DNA from: UBA8106 sp964569695
Lineage (GTDB): Bacteria; Acidobacteriota; Vicinamibacteria; Vicinamibacterales; UBA823
Assembly: GCA_964569695.1 (NCBI GenBank)
Contig: CAZMUA010000001.1
Coordinates: 62,001-126,000, forward strand
DNA: 64,000 nucleotides
Direction: 5' to 3'
Part shown: positions 7,484 through 16,781 of the stretch, one piece after another
How positions within the stretch are numbered: the stretch's first letter is position 1
Layout: each line of letters starts with the position of its first letter
The notes under the pieces: model-generated
What the model was told of the DNA's origin: nothing
The model's database searches: none
Seen by the model: the letters and a program-made list of their open reading frames with translations, nothing else
Program-made: the position numbers and the translations under genes

Positions 7484-8635
7484 ATGGATTTAGTTGTTAA
7501 GAAGGTCGATTTTTTGCGGGAGCTACAAATGTTTCAAGGGATCGTGGAGAGAAAAAACACTATTCCTATTCTTGCGAATGTTTTACTTACTGCTGAAAAA
7601 AAAGGAATTCAACTTTTAGCGACCGATCTTGAGGTGGCCCTTGAAAGCCATTGCGAAGCATCAGTTTCTAAACCTGGTACAACAACAATCCCAGCAAAAA
7701 AAACATATGAAATTGTTAAAGCCTTGCCGAACGCCGACATTCGAATTCGCGACGACAAGGGCTCTATTAAACTAAGCGCCGACCGGTTTGAGTCTCGAAT
7801 TCAAACGCTTCCTAAAGAAGATTTTCCAAAAATACCAAGCCCAAGCGGAAAAGGCAGCGCAAGCCTGCCCAGTGAAACGCTTCGCAAAATGATCGCAAAA
7901 ACACAATTTGCAATAACGAGCGACGACACCCGGTATTTTCTAAATGGAGCACTTTTTGTGCTTGAGGTGGATCAAATGAGCCTTGTAGCGACCGATGGTC
8001 ATCGCTTGGCCTTAGTGTCAGCAAAGCGGGAGAAGGGAAAAGAAAAAAAAGGCGACACCGCAAAAGCGATTTTGCCCAAAAAAACACTTGGAGAACTAAA
8101 AACCCTGCTTGGAATTGGGGATGGGGATGAGGACGGCAAGAAAAACAAGAAAAAACCTGAAATCAAGGTTGAGTATGAGCAAGGCGAAAACCACTTGTTT
8201 TTTAAGGTTGGAACTCGGGTGCTTACTTCGCGAATGATTGATGCCCAATTTCCATCCTATGAGCGCGTTATTCCAAAAAACAACGATAAAACAATCGAGT
8301 TTGAGAGAGATCGGCTAACAAGCGCCGTTAAGCGAGTAGCGCTGATGTCTAATGAGCGGTCCCGTGCTATTAAGTTGCAGATGCAGAACGGCACCGTAGA
8401 AATTACATCCAACAGTCCAGACCTTGGCGACGCGCGCGAAGAATTATCGGTTGACTATTCGGGCGACACGGTAGAGGTGTGTTTTAACGCTCACTACTTG
8501 CTTGATTTTCTTGGTGAGGCTGAAACCAGCGGGGTGCAACTTGAGTTTAAAGATGAAACCAACCAGGCGGTTATGAAACCAGTTGGCGTTGACGACTACG
8601 ACTACACCTACGTGATTATGCCGATGAGGGTTTAA
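7484..8635 (+). CDS. dnaN: DNA polymerase III beta subunit (sliding clamp)
   Basis: Ring-shaped processivity clamp for replication and repair polymerases. I use the ATG at 7484 because AGGTGG lies 8-13 bases upstream; a GTG at 7472 would bury that ribosome-binding site. The product is 383 residues and shows the clamp pattern: an N-terminal domain with VERKNTIPILANVLL, DTRYFLNGALF and TDGHRLALVS in the second domain, and the C-terminal PVGVDDYDYTYVIMPMRV. A Lys/Gly/Asp-rich insert (KKGDTAKAI to GDEDGKKNKKKP, about residues 185-230) lies in the middle of the protein. The codon usage is strongly A-rich on the sense strand. Confidence 0.98.
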   Translation: MDLVVKKVDFLRELQMFQGIVERKNTIPILANVLLTAEKKGIQLLATDLEVALESHCEASVSKPGTTTIPAKKTYEIVKALPNADIRIRDDKGSIKLSADRFESRIQTLPKEDFPKIPSPSGKGSASLPSETLRKMIAKTQFAITSDDTRYFLNGALFVLEVDQMSLVATDGHRLALVSAKREKGKEKKGDTAKAILPKKTLGELKTLLGIGDGDEDGKKNKKKPEIKVEYEQGENHLFFKVGTRVLTSRMIDAQFPSYERVIPKNNDKTIEFERDRLTSAVKRVALMSNERSRAIKLQMQNGTVEITSNSPDLGDAREELSVDYSGDTVEVCFNAHYLLDFLGEAETSGVQLEFKDETNQAVMKPVGVDDYDYTYVIMPMRV

Positions 8636-8659
8636 TAATAAACCAAGGCACGCGGAGCT

Positions 8660-11218
8660 ATGGGCGAGTTAGATCACGAACAACATACAACCAAACAAAC
8701 CCCAGGGGTCGTCCCATCAGGCGGCAACGGAGTATCACAAGGGACGAACAGCGTGGTAAACGGCGATATCAAACAGAGAGCCAACACAGACACTTATGAT
8801 GCGGACAAAATTAAAGTCCTTGAGGGGCTTGAAGCTGTTCGCAAGCGACCAGCAATGTACATTGGCTCAACCGGCGCGGTTGGCCTCCATCATCTGGTTT
8901 ATGAGGTTGTCGACAACTCCATAGATGAAGCTTTAGCTGGCCATTGTGATGAAATTAGTATCACCCTCCATATTGACCACTCGGTAACCGTTGTTGATAA
9001 CGGCCGAGGCATACCTGTTGACACACACACAAGTGGACGTTCCGCAGCTGAAGTTGTAATGACGGTTCTTCATGCTGGTGGAAAATTTGATAACACGAGC
9101 TACAAGGTGTCAGGAGGACTCCACGGTGTCGGCATTTCTGTTGTGAACGCTCTCTCTGAAAGTGTAGATCTTGAAATCTGGCGGGACGGTAGCGTGTTCC
9201 AACAAAATTACGATCATGGTAAGCCGGTGATGCCGCTTGAGGCGACTGGCACTACAAAAAAACGAGGGACAAAGGTAACGTTCCGTCCAGACACTAAGAT
9301 TTTTGAAACCGTAGAGTTTAGTTTCGACACACTAGCGCAACGATTGCGGGAGCTCGCGTTTTTAAACGCTGGTGTAACCATTACGCTTAACGACGAACGC
9401 ACTGGAAAGAGTCGCTCGTTTGCCTATGAAGGCGGCATTGTGTCATTCGTGCAATTTCTAAATAAAACGAAAACCGCCGTGAATGACCCGCCAATTTTTA
9501 TGACTGGCAACAAGGGCGGCGTTGATGTCGAAATTGCTCTTCAATGGAATGATGGTTATGCCGAAACAGTGTATTCATTCGCTAACAACATCAACACCCA
9601 TGAAGGGGGCACACACCTGTCCGGGTATCGTTCTGCACTAACGCGCACCGTCAACTCCTATGCTTCACGCAACAATTTGGCGAAAGACTTAAGCGAGAGT
9701 ATTAGTGGAGACGACATTCGAGAGGGTCTCACGGCCGTGATTAGTGTGAAGATTCCCCATCCTCAATTTGAAGGCCAAACAAAAACGAAATTAGGCAACA
9801 CCGAGGTGAAGGGCATTGTAGAAACAATCATTAACGACAGCCTGGGAGCTTTTCTTGAGGAAAACCCAAGGGTCGCTAGAAGTATTCTTAACAAAGCCGT
9901 AGAAGCGGCACGTGCTCGAGAGGCTGCTCGAAAGGCTCGCGACCTAGTGCGTCGCAAGGGCGCGCTGGACAATAGCACACTGCCCGGCAAGTTATCGGAT
10001 TGCCAAGAGCGGGACCCCGCACTCTGCGAGCTGTACATTGTCGAAGGTGAATCAGCGGGTGGTTCGGCAAAGCAAGGACGCGATCGCCGCTTTCAGGCAA
10101 TCCTTCCAATCAAGGGCAAGATACTCAATGTTGAAAAAGCTCGTGAGGAAAAAATACTAAGCAGTGAAGAAATTAGAACAATGATTGTCGCGCTTGGCTG
10201 TGGGAGTGAAGGGCGTGAAAGCGAGTTTAACTTAGACAAGCTACGGTATCACCGCGTTATTATCATGACCGACGCCGACGTTGATGGGTCGCACATCCGA
10301 ACACTGCTTTTAACATTTTTCTATCGGAAGATGCCCGAGTTAATTCGCGGTGGGCATGTCTACATTGCCCAGCCGCCTCTATATCGCGTGAAACGCGGCA
10401 AAGCTGAACACTACATCAAAAACGAGCGCGAACTCGACGCATGGTTAATTGGCCGAGCTGCTGAATCGCGCAGCCTGCGCGTCTTGGGACAGGAAGAAAT
10501 TTCTGGTCAGGATCTTGAAGCGCTACTTCAAAAACTCGTCGCATTCCAAAAGTATGTGCAGGTGGTAGAGAGACGCGGCCCGAGCGCTGAAGTTATTAGG
10601 GCCCTACTAGATCACAATGTTCGCGACAAGGAATTCTTTGCTGACGAAACAGCGGTTCGGGCCATGGCGACCAACTTAAACCACACGCTGCGCGTGGTTA
10701 CGGTAATACCCGACGAAGAACACAACTTATTTGCACTTGATATTGATGATCGCTCAAACGGCTTTCCGAGGCGGCACCGTGTCGACTTAGACTTTGTGTC
10801 CACTGGAGAGTATCGAACGCTCCTTACGAGTTTTGAAAGCGTGCAGCGTGTCAGCGGGCCAATGACCGTGGCGACGACGAATGGCGCAGGGGACACAGAC
10901 ACTACGGACAACGCAAAAACACAGACATTGCGTAACGATGAGGCGCAGGTAGAGTCGATTGACGCCTTAGTTGAACATTTCATTAACGCAGGAAAACGCG
11001 GGGTAGGAATTAATCGTTACAAGGGCCTTGGTGAGATGAATCCGGAACAACTCTGGGCAACCACCATGAAGCCAGAAAATCGGACACTACTCCAAGTACA
11101 AGCCGAGGATCACGCTGAGGCCCACCTAACGTTTTCTACTCTTATGGGCGATCAAGTTGAACCGCGACGGAAATTCATCCAAGATAACGCGCTGGACGTG
11201 ACCAATTTGGATATCTGA
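8660..11218 (+). CDS. gyrB: DNA gyrase subunit B
   Basis: ATPase subunit of gyrase, which introduces negative supercoils. It has the GHKL ATPase domain (EVVDNSIDEALAGHCD, GRGIPVD, GGLHGVGISVVNALS), the transducer domain, and a TOPRIM domain with EGESAGGSAKQGRDR (from about 462) and DADVDGSHI (about 537). An insert of roughly 170 residues between TOPRIM and the tail makes it 852 residues, like the long proteobacterial form. The tail has YKGLGEMNPEQLW. About 45 residues precede the normal start YDADKIKVL; this extension is low in structure and the true start could be a downstream GTG near 8752. recF is absent between dnaN and gyrB. Confidence 0.97.
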   Translation: MGELDHEQHTTKQTPGVVPSGGNGVSQGTNSVVNGDIKQRANTDTYDADKIKVLEGLEAVRKRPAMYIGSTGAVGLHHLVYEVVDNSIDEALAGHCDEISITLHIDHSVTVVDNGRGIPVDTHTSGRSAAEVVMTVLHAGGKFDNTSYKVSGGLHGVGISVVNALSESVDLEIWRDGSVFQQNYDHGKPVMPLEATGTTKKRGTKVTFRPDTKIFETVEFSFDTLAQRLRELAFLNAGVTITLNDERTGKSRSFAYEGGIVSFVQFLNKTKTAVNDPPIFMTGNKGGVDVEIALQWNDGYAETVYSFANNINTHEGGTHLSGYRSALTRTVNSYASRNNLAKDLSESISGDDIREGLTAVISVKIPHPQFEGQTKTKLGNTEVKGIVETIINDSLGAFLEENPRVARSILNKAVEAARAREAARKARDLVRRKGALDNSTLPGKLSDCQERDPALCELYIVEGESAGGSAKQGRDRRFQAILPIKGKILNVEKAREEKILSSEEIRTMIVALGCGSEGRESEFNLDKLRYHRVIIMTDADVDGSHIRTLLLTFFYRKMPELIRGGHVYIAQPPLYRVKRGKAEHYIKNERELDAWLIGRAAESRSLRVLGQEEISGQDLEALLQKLVAFQKYVQVVERRGPSAEVIRALLDHNVRDKEFFADETAVRAMATNLNHTLRVVTVIPDEEHNLFALDIDDRSNGFPRRHRVDLDFVSTGEYRTLLTSFESVQRVSGPMTVATTNGAGDTDTTDNAKTQTLRNDEAQVESIDALVEHFINAGKRGVGINRYKGLGEMNPEQLWATTMKPENRTLLQVQAEDHAEAHLTFSTLMGDQVEPRRKFIQDNALDVTNLDI

Positions 11219-11288
11219 ACACACCTGCCTGGATATTCCGGCGGCTGAAATCCCGTGGCATGCTGACTTATTTTCGCGTTGACTATTC

Positions 11289-13760
11289 ATGACCAACACT
11301 GACTCACGTTCTCTAGTAAACATTGAAGACGAGATGAAACGCTCGTACATGGATTACGCCATGAGCGTGATCATTGGACGGGCGCTTCCGGACGTGCGCG
11401 ATGGGCTGAAACCCGCCCACCGCCGTGTGCTTTATGGCATGCGGGTCATGGGCCTCTTGCCGAATCGCGGCTATCGTAAATGCGCGAAGATCGTTGGCGA
11501 GGTTATGGGGAACTACCATCCCCATGGCGATGCCTCTATTTACGACACACTGGTGAGGCTAGCCCAAGGTTTCAACATGCGCTACTGCCTAGTCGAAGGA
11601 CAAGGAAACTTTGGGTCGGTCGATGGTGACCCTGCCGCGGCCATGCGGTATACGGAAGCCCGCTTACAGCCGCTTACCGAACGCATGATGATGGATCTCG
11701 ACAAAGAAACTGTTGATTTCATACCCAATTACGATGAAACAACGGACGAGCCAACCGTGCTGCCGGCGCCGTTTCCCAACCTACTGGTCAATGGGTCTGC
11801 AGGGATTGCCGTGGGAATGGCTACAAATATCCCGCCGCACAATCTTCGCGAGGTTATCAAGGGCGTCGTGTGGCTTTTGGAGCACCACGAAGAGTCAACC
11901 GAGACAAAGGCAGCTCGCCTTGCTGAGATTATTCAAGGCCCTGATTTTCCTACAGGGGGTTTTATCGTAGGCCGAAGTGGGATTCGTGCGGCTTACAGAG
12001 ACGGTCGAGGATCGGTAGTAATGCGAGCCCGCACCGCTATTGAACCTGTTGCCAAAGGTGACCGAGTGTCAATCGTTGTTACCGAGATTCCATACCAGGT
12101 TAACAAGGCTCGACTACTCGAAAAAATCGCAGACCTCGTCCGCAACAAAGTCATTGAAGGTATTGCAGACCTTCGAGACGAGTCGGATCGTGATGGAATG
12201 CGGATTGTCATTGATCTGAAGCGCGGAGAGGTGCCTGAGATTGTTCTAAACAACTTGTATAAACACACAGCTCTTCAGGCGTCGTTCGGAATCATTATGC
12301 TGGCGATCGTTGGCGGACGCCCAAAGGTGCTGAGCCTGCTAGAAGTGCTCGAAAGCTTTATTGACTTTCGGCGAGACGTTGTAAGGCGTCGCATGGAGTT
12401 TGATCTGGCGAAGGCCCAAGCGCGCGCACACATCCTAGAGGGCTTGAAGATTGCTCTGGACTCGCTCGACGCAGTCATTAAATTAATTCGGGGATCTAAA
12501 ACGCCAGCTGAGGCTCGCGGAGGCCTGAGGGAAAACTTCAACCTGACGCAGTTGCAAGCTCAAGCAATTCTCGATATGCAGTTGCAACGCCTGACTGGCT
12601 TAGAGCGACAAAAAATCATCGACGAAATGGCCGGATTACTTAAGACCATCGAGGAGCTCCGCGCAATCCTCGATAGCGAGTTGCTGCTCCGACAAAAAGT
12701 TGTTGAAGAACTGCAAGCTATTAGTGAACGGCATGGCGACGATCGCCGCACGGAAGTGATCGACGTGAGCGGTGAAATACGAGTGGAAGATTTAATTGCC
12801 GAAGAAGATGTTGCGATCACAGTGACCAATACTGGCTATATCAAGCGGACGGCAATCGACACTTACCGTCATCAGCGTCGAGGTGGCAAAGGGCGAATTG
12901 GCATGCGAACGCGTGGGGAGGATTTCGTTACCCAGCTATTCATCGCATCAACCCACGCATATATTCTAATCTTCTCGACCCGTGGACGAGTCTACTGGCT
13001 TAAGGTGCACGAAATACCCGATATTGGACCAGGCGGCAAGGGGAAGGCGATTGCCAACCTTGTTTCACTCGCCGCCGATGAGCAAATCGCTGCCTTGGTG
13101 GCGGTACGAGAGTGGCCCGAGGTGGCAGGCGAACGCTTCCTTGTGATGGGAACACGTCGCGGTGTAATTAAGAAAACCGACCTTGTAGCGTTTCGCAACC
13201 CCCGTGCAGGTGGAATTATCGCTCAGGGGGTGGGCGAAGACGACTCTGTAATTGCCGTAGAACTGACGGACGGAAAGAGGGATATCCTGCTAGCGACTCG
13301 GGAGGGAATGGCAATTCGCTTCCCAGAAACTGGTGTTCGAGCGATGGGGAGGACCGCGGGCGGAGTCCGAGGTATTAAGCTCCGAGAGGGCGATGAGGTA
13401 GTAGCCATGGTCGAAATCAGGCCCGATAGCGCTCTAATGACGGTTTGTGAGAATGGTTATGGAAAACGCACAAATTTAGAGGAATATCGCGTGCAGTCCA
13501 GAGGCGGAGTAGGTATTATTAGCATCCAGAGTTCTGAGCGTAATGGCAAAGTGGTAGGGGTCGCCTGTGTACAGAACGAAGACGAATTAATGCTGATTAC
13601 GCAACAGGGCAAGATACTAAGAATGCTCACTTGGAGCATACGGGCCATTGGTCGTTCGACTCAGGGCGTACGGCTAATCGAAATGGAAGAAAGTGACCGT
13701 GTTGTCTCAATTGCGCGGTTGGCTGAAAAGGATGAGGTAGAAGTGCAAGACGAAGGCTAG
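11289..13760 (+). CDS. gyrA: DNA gyrase subunit A
   Basis: DNA-cleaving subunit of gyrase. The catalytic tyrosine is Tyr121 in AAAMRYTEARLQPL. The C-terminal beta-pinwheel contains the GyrA box QRRGGKG, which marks it as gyrase rather than topoisomerase IV. Length 823 is normal. In the quinolone-determining segment HPHGDASIYDTLV the residue equivalent to E. coli Ser83 is Ala82, while the Asp87 equivalent is kept (Asp86). It follows gyrB by 70 bp and is probably cotranscribed. No clear ribosome-binding site precedes the ATG. Confidence 0.98.
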   Translation: MTNTDSRSLVNIEDEMKRSYMDYAMSVIIGRALPDVRDGLKPAHRRVLYGMRVMGLLPNRGYRKCAKIVGEVMGNYHPHGDASIYDTLVRLAQGFNMRYCLVEGQGNFGSVDGDPAAAMRYTEARLQPLTERMMMDLDKETVDFIPNYDETTDEPTVLPAPFPNLLVNGSAGIAVGMATNIPPHNLREVIKGVVWLLEHHEESTETKAARLAEIIQGPDFPTGGFIVGRSGIRAAYRDGRGSVVMRARTAIEPVAKGDRVSIVVTEIPYQVNKARLLEKIADLVRNKVIEGIADLRDESDRDGMRIVIDLKRGEVPEIVLNNLYKHTALQASFGIIMLAIVGGRPKVLSLLEVLESFIDFRRDVVRRRMEFDLAKAQARAHILEGLKIALDSLDAVIKLIRGSKTPAEARGGLRENFNLTQLQAQAILDMQLQRLTGLERQKIIDEMAGLLKTIEELRAILDSELLLRQKVVEELQAISERHGDDRRTEVIDVSGEIRVEDLIAEEDVAITVTNTGYIKRTAIDTYRHQRRGGKGRIGMRTRGEDFVTQLFIASTHAYILIFSTRGRVYWLKVHEIPDIGPGGKGKAIANLVSLAADEQIAALVAVREWPEVAGERFLVMGTRRGVIKKTDLVAFRNPRAGGIIAQGVGEDDSVIAVELTDGKRDILLATREGMAIRFPETGVRAMGRTAGGVRGIKLREGDEVVAMVEIRPDSALMTVCENGYGKRTNLEEYRVQSRGGVGIISIQSSERNGKVVGVACVQNEDELMLITQQGKILRMLTWSIRAIGRSTQGVRLIEMEESDRVVSIARLAEKDEVEVQDEG

Positions 13761-13830
13761 GCCTTGTGCTGAAGTAAGCGTGCGGTTACCATTTGTGAAC
13801 CGACGTTACAGTTACTCGAAGGAGGCTTAC

Positions 13831-14541
13831 ATGTATCGGCCAAAACCGACGGCGCTAATTAGCATGGCGACCCTCGTCGCTGTTTCGCTCATAGGATGCT
13901 CGAGCGCACCAGAAGAGAGTCTAATCTCGAATTATTTCCGTGCTTCTAGGATGCGAGACAACACAACGCTTGCAAATATTGCAATGGTGTCGTTCAGACC
14001 CAGCGAACGCGGCATAGTTCAGAACTTCTCGCTTACAAGCGTTTCGGAGGAGCAACGCAGGCCGATGCGTGCTCGCGAGTTCAGTGCTGCGTTTGAGGAA
14101 GCTTCGGCTGCCGAAAGAGAGTTCAGCGATCGCAAACAGGCTTATCAGGACGAAAACTTAGAGGCGATTGAACGTGTGCTGGAAGCCGAGCGTGAAGAGA
14201 ACGATGTCGGACGTCGCGACCGCGAGGTCCAGGAGGCATGGGTGACGTGGCGGGAGGAAATGCTTCAACACGCGCAAATAGTGTCCGACGCTCGAACACT
14301 CCTAGCGGAAGAGCGGGTTGTGGGCGAGGCAAGCACATTTAGCCCCTCTGAACCAATCGATGTCACGCAGTACGAAGGTGAAATTACATCCAAAGAAGTC
14401 GTGATCGACGCTTCGGTTCAAACCCCAGACGACCAGACAGAGGAGTTAACCCTAACTGTCACCTTAGAACGCGCTGAGCTGATAGCTGCTGATGGTTCAC
14501 CCCTGAACGGTCGTTGGATTATCACGAGGATCGACGGCTAA
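13831..14541 (+). CDS. Hypothetical lipoprotein with charged helical region
   Basis: I do not recognise this family. The start is the ATG preceded by AAGGAGG (13819-13825), five bases away, which overrides a longer in-frame reading. The N-terminus is a lipoprotein signal with lipobox LIGC and modified Cys23, so it should be membrane-anchored outside the cytoplasm. Residues about 85-165 are rich in Glu, Arg and Ala with heptad character (probable coiled coil). The last 60 residues look like a beta-rich domain. It lies between gyrA and the antiporter operon, 12 bp before the first antiporter start. Its strong ribosome-binding site suggests good expression. Confidence 0.8.
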   Translation: MYRPKPTALISMATLVAVSLIGCSSAPEESLISNYFRASRMRDNTTLANIAMVSFRPSERGIVQNFSLTSVSEEQRRPMRAREFSAAFEEASAAEREFSDRKQAYQDENLEAIERVLEAEREENDVGRRDREVQEAWVTWREEMLQHAQIVSDARTLLAEERVVGEASTFSPSEPIDVTQYEGEITSKEVVIDASVQTPDDQTEELTLTVTLERAELIAADGSPLNGRWIITRIDG

Positions 14542-14553
14542 GAGATTAGTCGT

Positions 14554-15261
14554 GTGGCGGAAGGTGTCGACGCGGCACCGAATACCGTGTCGAACCATTG
14601 GTCGGGATCCAACCCGAGTGGCGCGGATTTAGATACTGTTGAGACGCCACGGATGATTAACAATTCTTCCAATACAAAAAACGGTACACCAGCACCACCG
14701 TTGTCTTCAGAATCGTTGCCTTACTTTACGGGAGCAGATATCCAGCAATCTGCCATCCTAGTCGCGATTCTATTTGCATTCTGGCTAATCTTGTCCGGCA
14801 GGTTCGACATCGGTCACGTAACAGCCGGTCTGTTTTGTGCTTGCCTGATCACCCTCTTGACGACGCGCTGGTTGCGGCAACCACCTGCATCTTTAGGAGC
14901 ACGGCCCTCAGTCGCCGGCATTTCATGGGTAAGATTTTTTCTCTACCTCCCTTGGCTAGGAGTGCAGATCGTGCTGGCTAATTTGCATGTCGCACGTGTT
15001 GTGCTTAGTCCGAACCTCCCTGTGAATCCAAGCCTAGTTAGGACTCCGGTTAATGAATCCAACACATACGCGCGTTTATTGCTGGCAAACTCGATTACGC
15101 TGACGCCTGGAACTGTTTCGCTAGATCTCACGGAACAAGAAATCGTGGTTCATGCTCTCACGTCCACTACGGCAGCGTCGGTTCAAACAGGGGAAATGCA
15201 CAGGCGTGTGGAACGAATTTTTGATCCAAGAGGTGTGGTTTTTCCGGGAGGAAGGTCATGA
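14554..15261 (+). CDS. mrpE: Na+/H+ antiporter subunit E (MrpE/MnhE)
   Basis: First gene of a Mrp/Mbh-type multisubunit antiporter. The C-terminal 170 residues are a typical MrpE: two transmembrane segments, then YARLLLANSITLTPGTVSLD and a cytoplasmic tail. About 60 polar residues precede the first membrane segment when the GTG at 14554 is used; an in-frame ATG at 14653 would give a more usual length of about 202. Neither has a strong ribosome-binding site. It overlaps mrpF by four bases (ATGA). Confidence 0.88.
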   Translation: MAEGVDAAPNTVSNHWSGSNPSGADLDTVETPRMINNSSNTKNGTPAPPLSSESLPYFTGADIQQSAILVAILFAFWLILSGRFDIGHVTAGLFCACLITLLTTRWLRQPPASLGARPSVAGISWVRFFLYLPWLGVQIVLANLHVARVVLSPNLPVNPSLVRTPVNESNTYARLLLANSITLTPGTVSLDLTEQEIVVHALTSTTAASVQTGEMHRRVERIFDPRGVVFPGGRS

Positions 15262-15530
15262 ACCCATTTCTCATGGTGATGGCCGCGGCGCTCACGCTGG
15301 CGATGATTTTCTCGCTTTATCGAGTCTTTGTTGGGCCAACGATCTTTGATCGCTTAACAGGATTAGGACTTATTTCGACGAAGACTGTCGTGTTGCTGCT
15401 GGTTCTTGGATTTTTGACTGGACGGGTGGACGTGTTTGTCGACATCACCTTGTCGTACGCACTAATTAGTTTCGTGGGCTCCTTGGCTGTAGCAAAGCAC
15501 TTCGAACGTAAAGGAACGAAACCATCTTGA
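15258..15530 (+). CDS. mrpF: Na+/H+ antiporter subunit F (MrpF/MnhF)
   Basis: Ninety-residue membrane protein with three predicted transmembrane helices. The family signature around GPTIFDRLTGLGLISTKTV is present. It overlaps mrpE (ATGA) and mrpG, indicating translational coupling. MrpF homologues correspond to MbhB of archaeal membrane-bound hydrogenases and are needed for assembly and activity of the antiporter. Confidence 0.92.
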   Translation: MNPFLMVMAAALTLAMIFSLYRVFVGPTIFDRLTGLGLISTKTVVLLLVLGFLTGRVDVFVDITLSYALISFVGSLAVAKHFERKGTKPS

Positions 15531-15838
15531 CCAATTTTGCCAACCTGCTTCTTATTGCCGGCTTCTTTTTTATTGCCACAGGCGTGGTAGGGATTCTTCG
15601 GCTGCCTGACTTCTTCACGCGACTTCATGCGCTAGGTAAGTCCGATACCCTAGGTGTGGCGTTGATGACGACTGCGTTAGCGCTGCATGAAGGACTTTCG
15701 CTTAACAGCATGAAAATCCTCATGATCGTTGTCTTTGTTGCGCTGGCTAATCCCACGGCAGCACATGTTCTGGGCCGAGCTGCGCTCAAGTCCGGGTTGA
15801 CTCCTTGGACTCGTGATCAAGGAGAACCTAAATGCTAA
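15527..15838 (+). CDS. mrpG: Na+/H+ antiporter subunit G (MrpG/MnhG)
   Basis: Membrane protein of 103 residues with three helices and the conserved LRLPDFFTRLHALGKSDTLG segment that identifies MrpG/PhaG. It begins with TTG overlapping the mrpF stop. Together E, F and G form the small-subunit module found in all Mrp and Mbh complexes. Confidence 0.92.
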   Translation: MTNFANLLLIAGFFFIATGVVGILRLPDFFTRLHALGKSDTLGVALMTTALALHEGLSLNSMKILMIVVFVALANPTAAHVLGRAALKSGLTPWTRDQGEPKC

Positions 15839-16071
15839 TGCAACCGCTGGCAGTGGCGTTTCTCGTACTTATGATTGGTTGCGCGGTGGCAGCATTGTTG
15901 GTTAAGGACCTGCTGGCGGCCGTCGTTATTTTTGGCGCGTTCAGTTTTTTTTCGGCTACGTACTTTGCGATCTTAGGTGCACCTGACGTGGCATTCACAG
16001 AGGCGGCCGTCGGTGCGGCAATAACCACCGTCTTCTTTGTCAGCGCAATCTCGTGGACTGGTAGGGAGTAA
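15832..16071 (+). CDS. DUF4040/MbhD-like antiporter subunit
   Basis: Seventy-nine residues with three transmembrane helices, matching the DUF4040 domain that forms part of the C-terminal extension of MrpA or stands alone as MbhD. The diagnostic segment LGAPDVAFTEAAVGAA is complete; its acidic and small residues lie in the ion pathway of solved Mrp and Mbh complexes. It overlaps both neighbours. Its separation from a NuoL-like subunit shows that MrpA is split in this operon. Confidence 0.88.
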   Translation: MLMQPLAVAFLVLMIGCAVAALLVKDLLAAVVIFGAFSFFSATYFAILGAPDVAFTEAAVGAAITTVFFVSAISWTGRE

Positions 16072-16343
16072 TGCGTCTACTTGCAGGCATTCCATTCGTC
16101 GCAGCTGCGGTCTTGCTGTGCATCGCCGCGTCAGATTTTGCTGCTGTTGGAGATCCAGCATCGCCACCGTCGACGCATGTCTCTCCGCGCTATATTGAGC
16201 AAGGTTACAGTGAGACAGGTGCAGCAAATTTGGTTACTGCCGTCCTCGCCGATTATCGAGGCTACGACACCCTGGGTGAAACAATCGTCATCTTCACCGC
16301 AGGATTAGCCTGCGTTTTTATTTTTAGGAGACGAGATTTGTGA
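16071..16343 (+). CDS. MbhE-like antiporter subunit
   Basis: Ninety-residue protein with an N-terminal and a C-terminal membrane helix, separated by a loop containing VTAVLADYRGYDTLGETIVIF, the signature of MbhE and of the last domain of MrpA. It overlaps the preceding gene by one base and the next by four. With the DUF4040 protein it completes the detached MrpA C-terminal module. Confidence 0.87.
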   Translation: MRLLAGIPFVAAAVLLCIAASDFAAVGDPASPPSTHVSPRYIEQGYSETGAANLVTAVLADYRGYDTLGETIVIFTAGLACVFIFRRRDL

Positions 16344-16777
16344 GCACACAGTTTGGGACCACCGTTCTCGACGCAGTAAGCCGACTGATTACCCCGTTTA
16401 TGTTGATGTTCGGAGCCTATGTCGTGATCCACGGCCACTACAGTCCGGGCGGTGGGTTTCAAGGGGGCGTCATTTTTGCCGTAGCGGTAATTCTCGCAAG
16501 GCTTGTACATGGTCGGGATGCCCGATGGGGTATTCGTCCACGTATGGCGCTCGGGCTAGCATGTGCCGGCGCGGGCTTCTACATGGCAATCGGATTGCTT
16601 GGCCTGCTCTTTCAAGGCAACTTCTTGGATTACGGCATGTTGCCGCTGCCCCTTAACGGAGCCGAGGTGCGTGCTGTCGGAACGCTTGGCATAGAAATCG
16701 GCGTGGCATTGGCTGTAACTGGGGTACTCACCTTGATTTTTGATGCCCTTGCAGGCATGCCCGACGAAGAAATCTAA
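16340..16777 (+). CDS. mrpB: Na+/H+ antiporter subunit B (MrpB/MnhB)
   Basis: A 145-residue protein with four transmembrane helices and the MnhB hallmark HGHYSPGGGFQGGVIFA. It corresponds to MbhF. The GTG start overlaps the previous stop by four bases. All positions I can recognise in the family motif are retained. Confidence 0.92.
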   Translation: MSTQFGTTVLDAVSRLITPFMLMFGAYVVIHGHYSPGGGFQGGVIFAVAVILARLVHGRDARWGIRPRMALGLACAGAGFYMAIGLLGLLFQGNFLDYGMLPLPLNGAEVRAVGTLGIEIGVALAVTGVLTLIFDALAGMPDEEI

Positions 16778-16781
16778 TCTT

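Noticed and set aside
11289..13760. parC (topoisomerase IV subunit A)
   Set aside because: The complete GyrA box QRRGGKG and the adjacency to gyrB identify gyrase.
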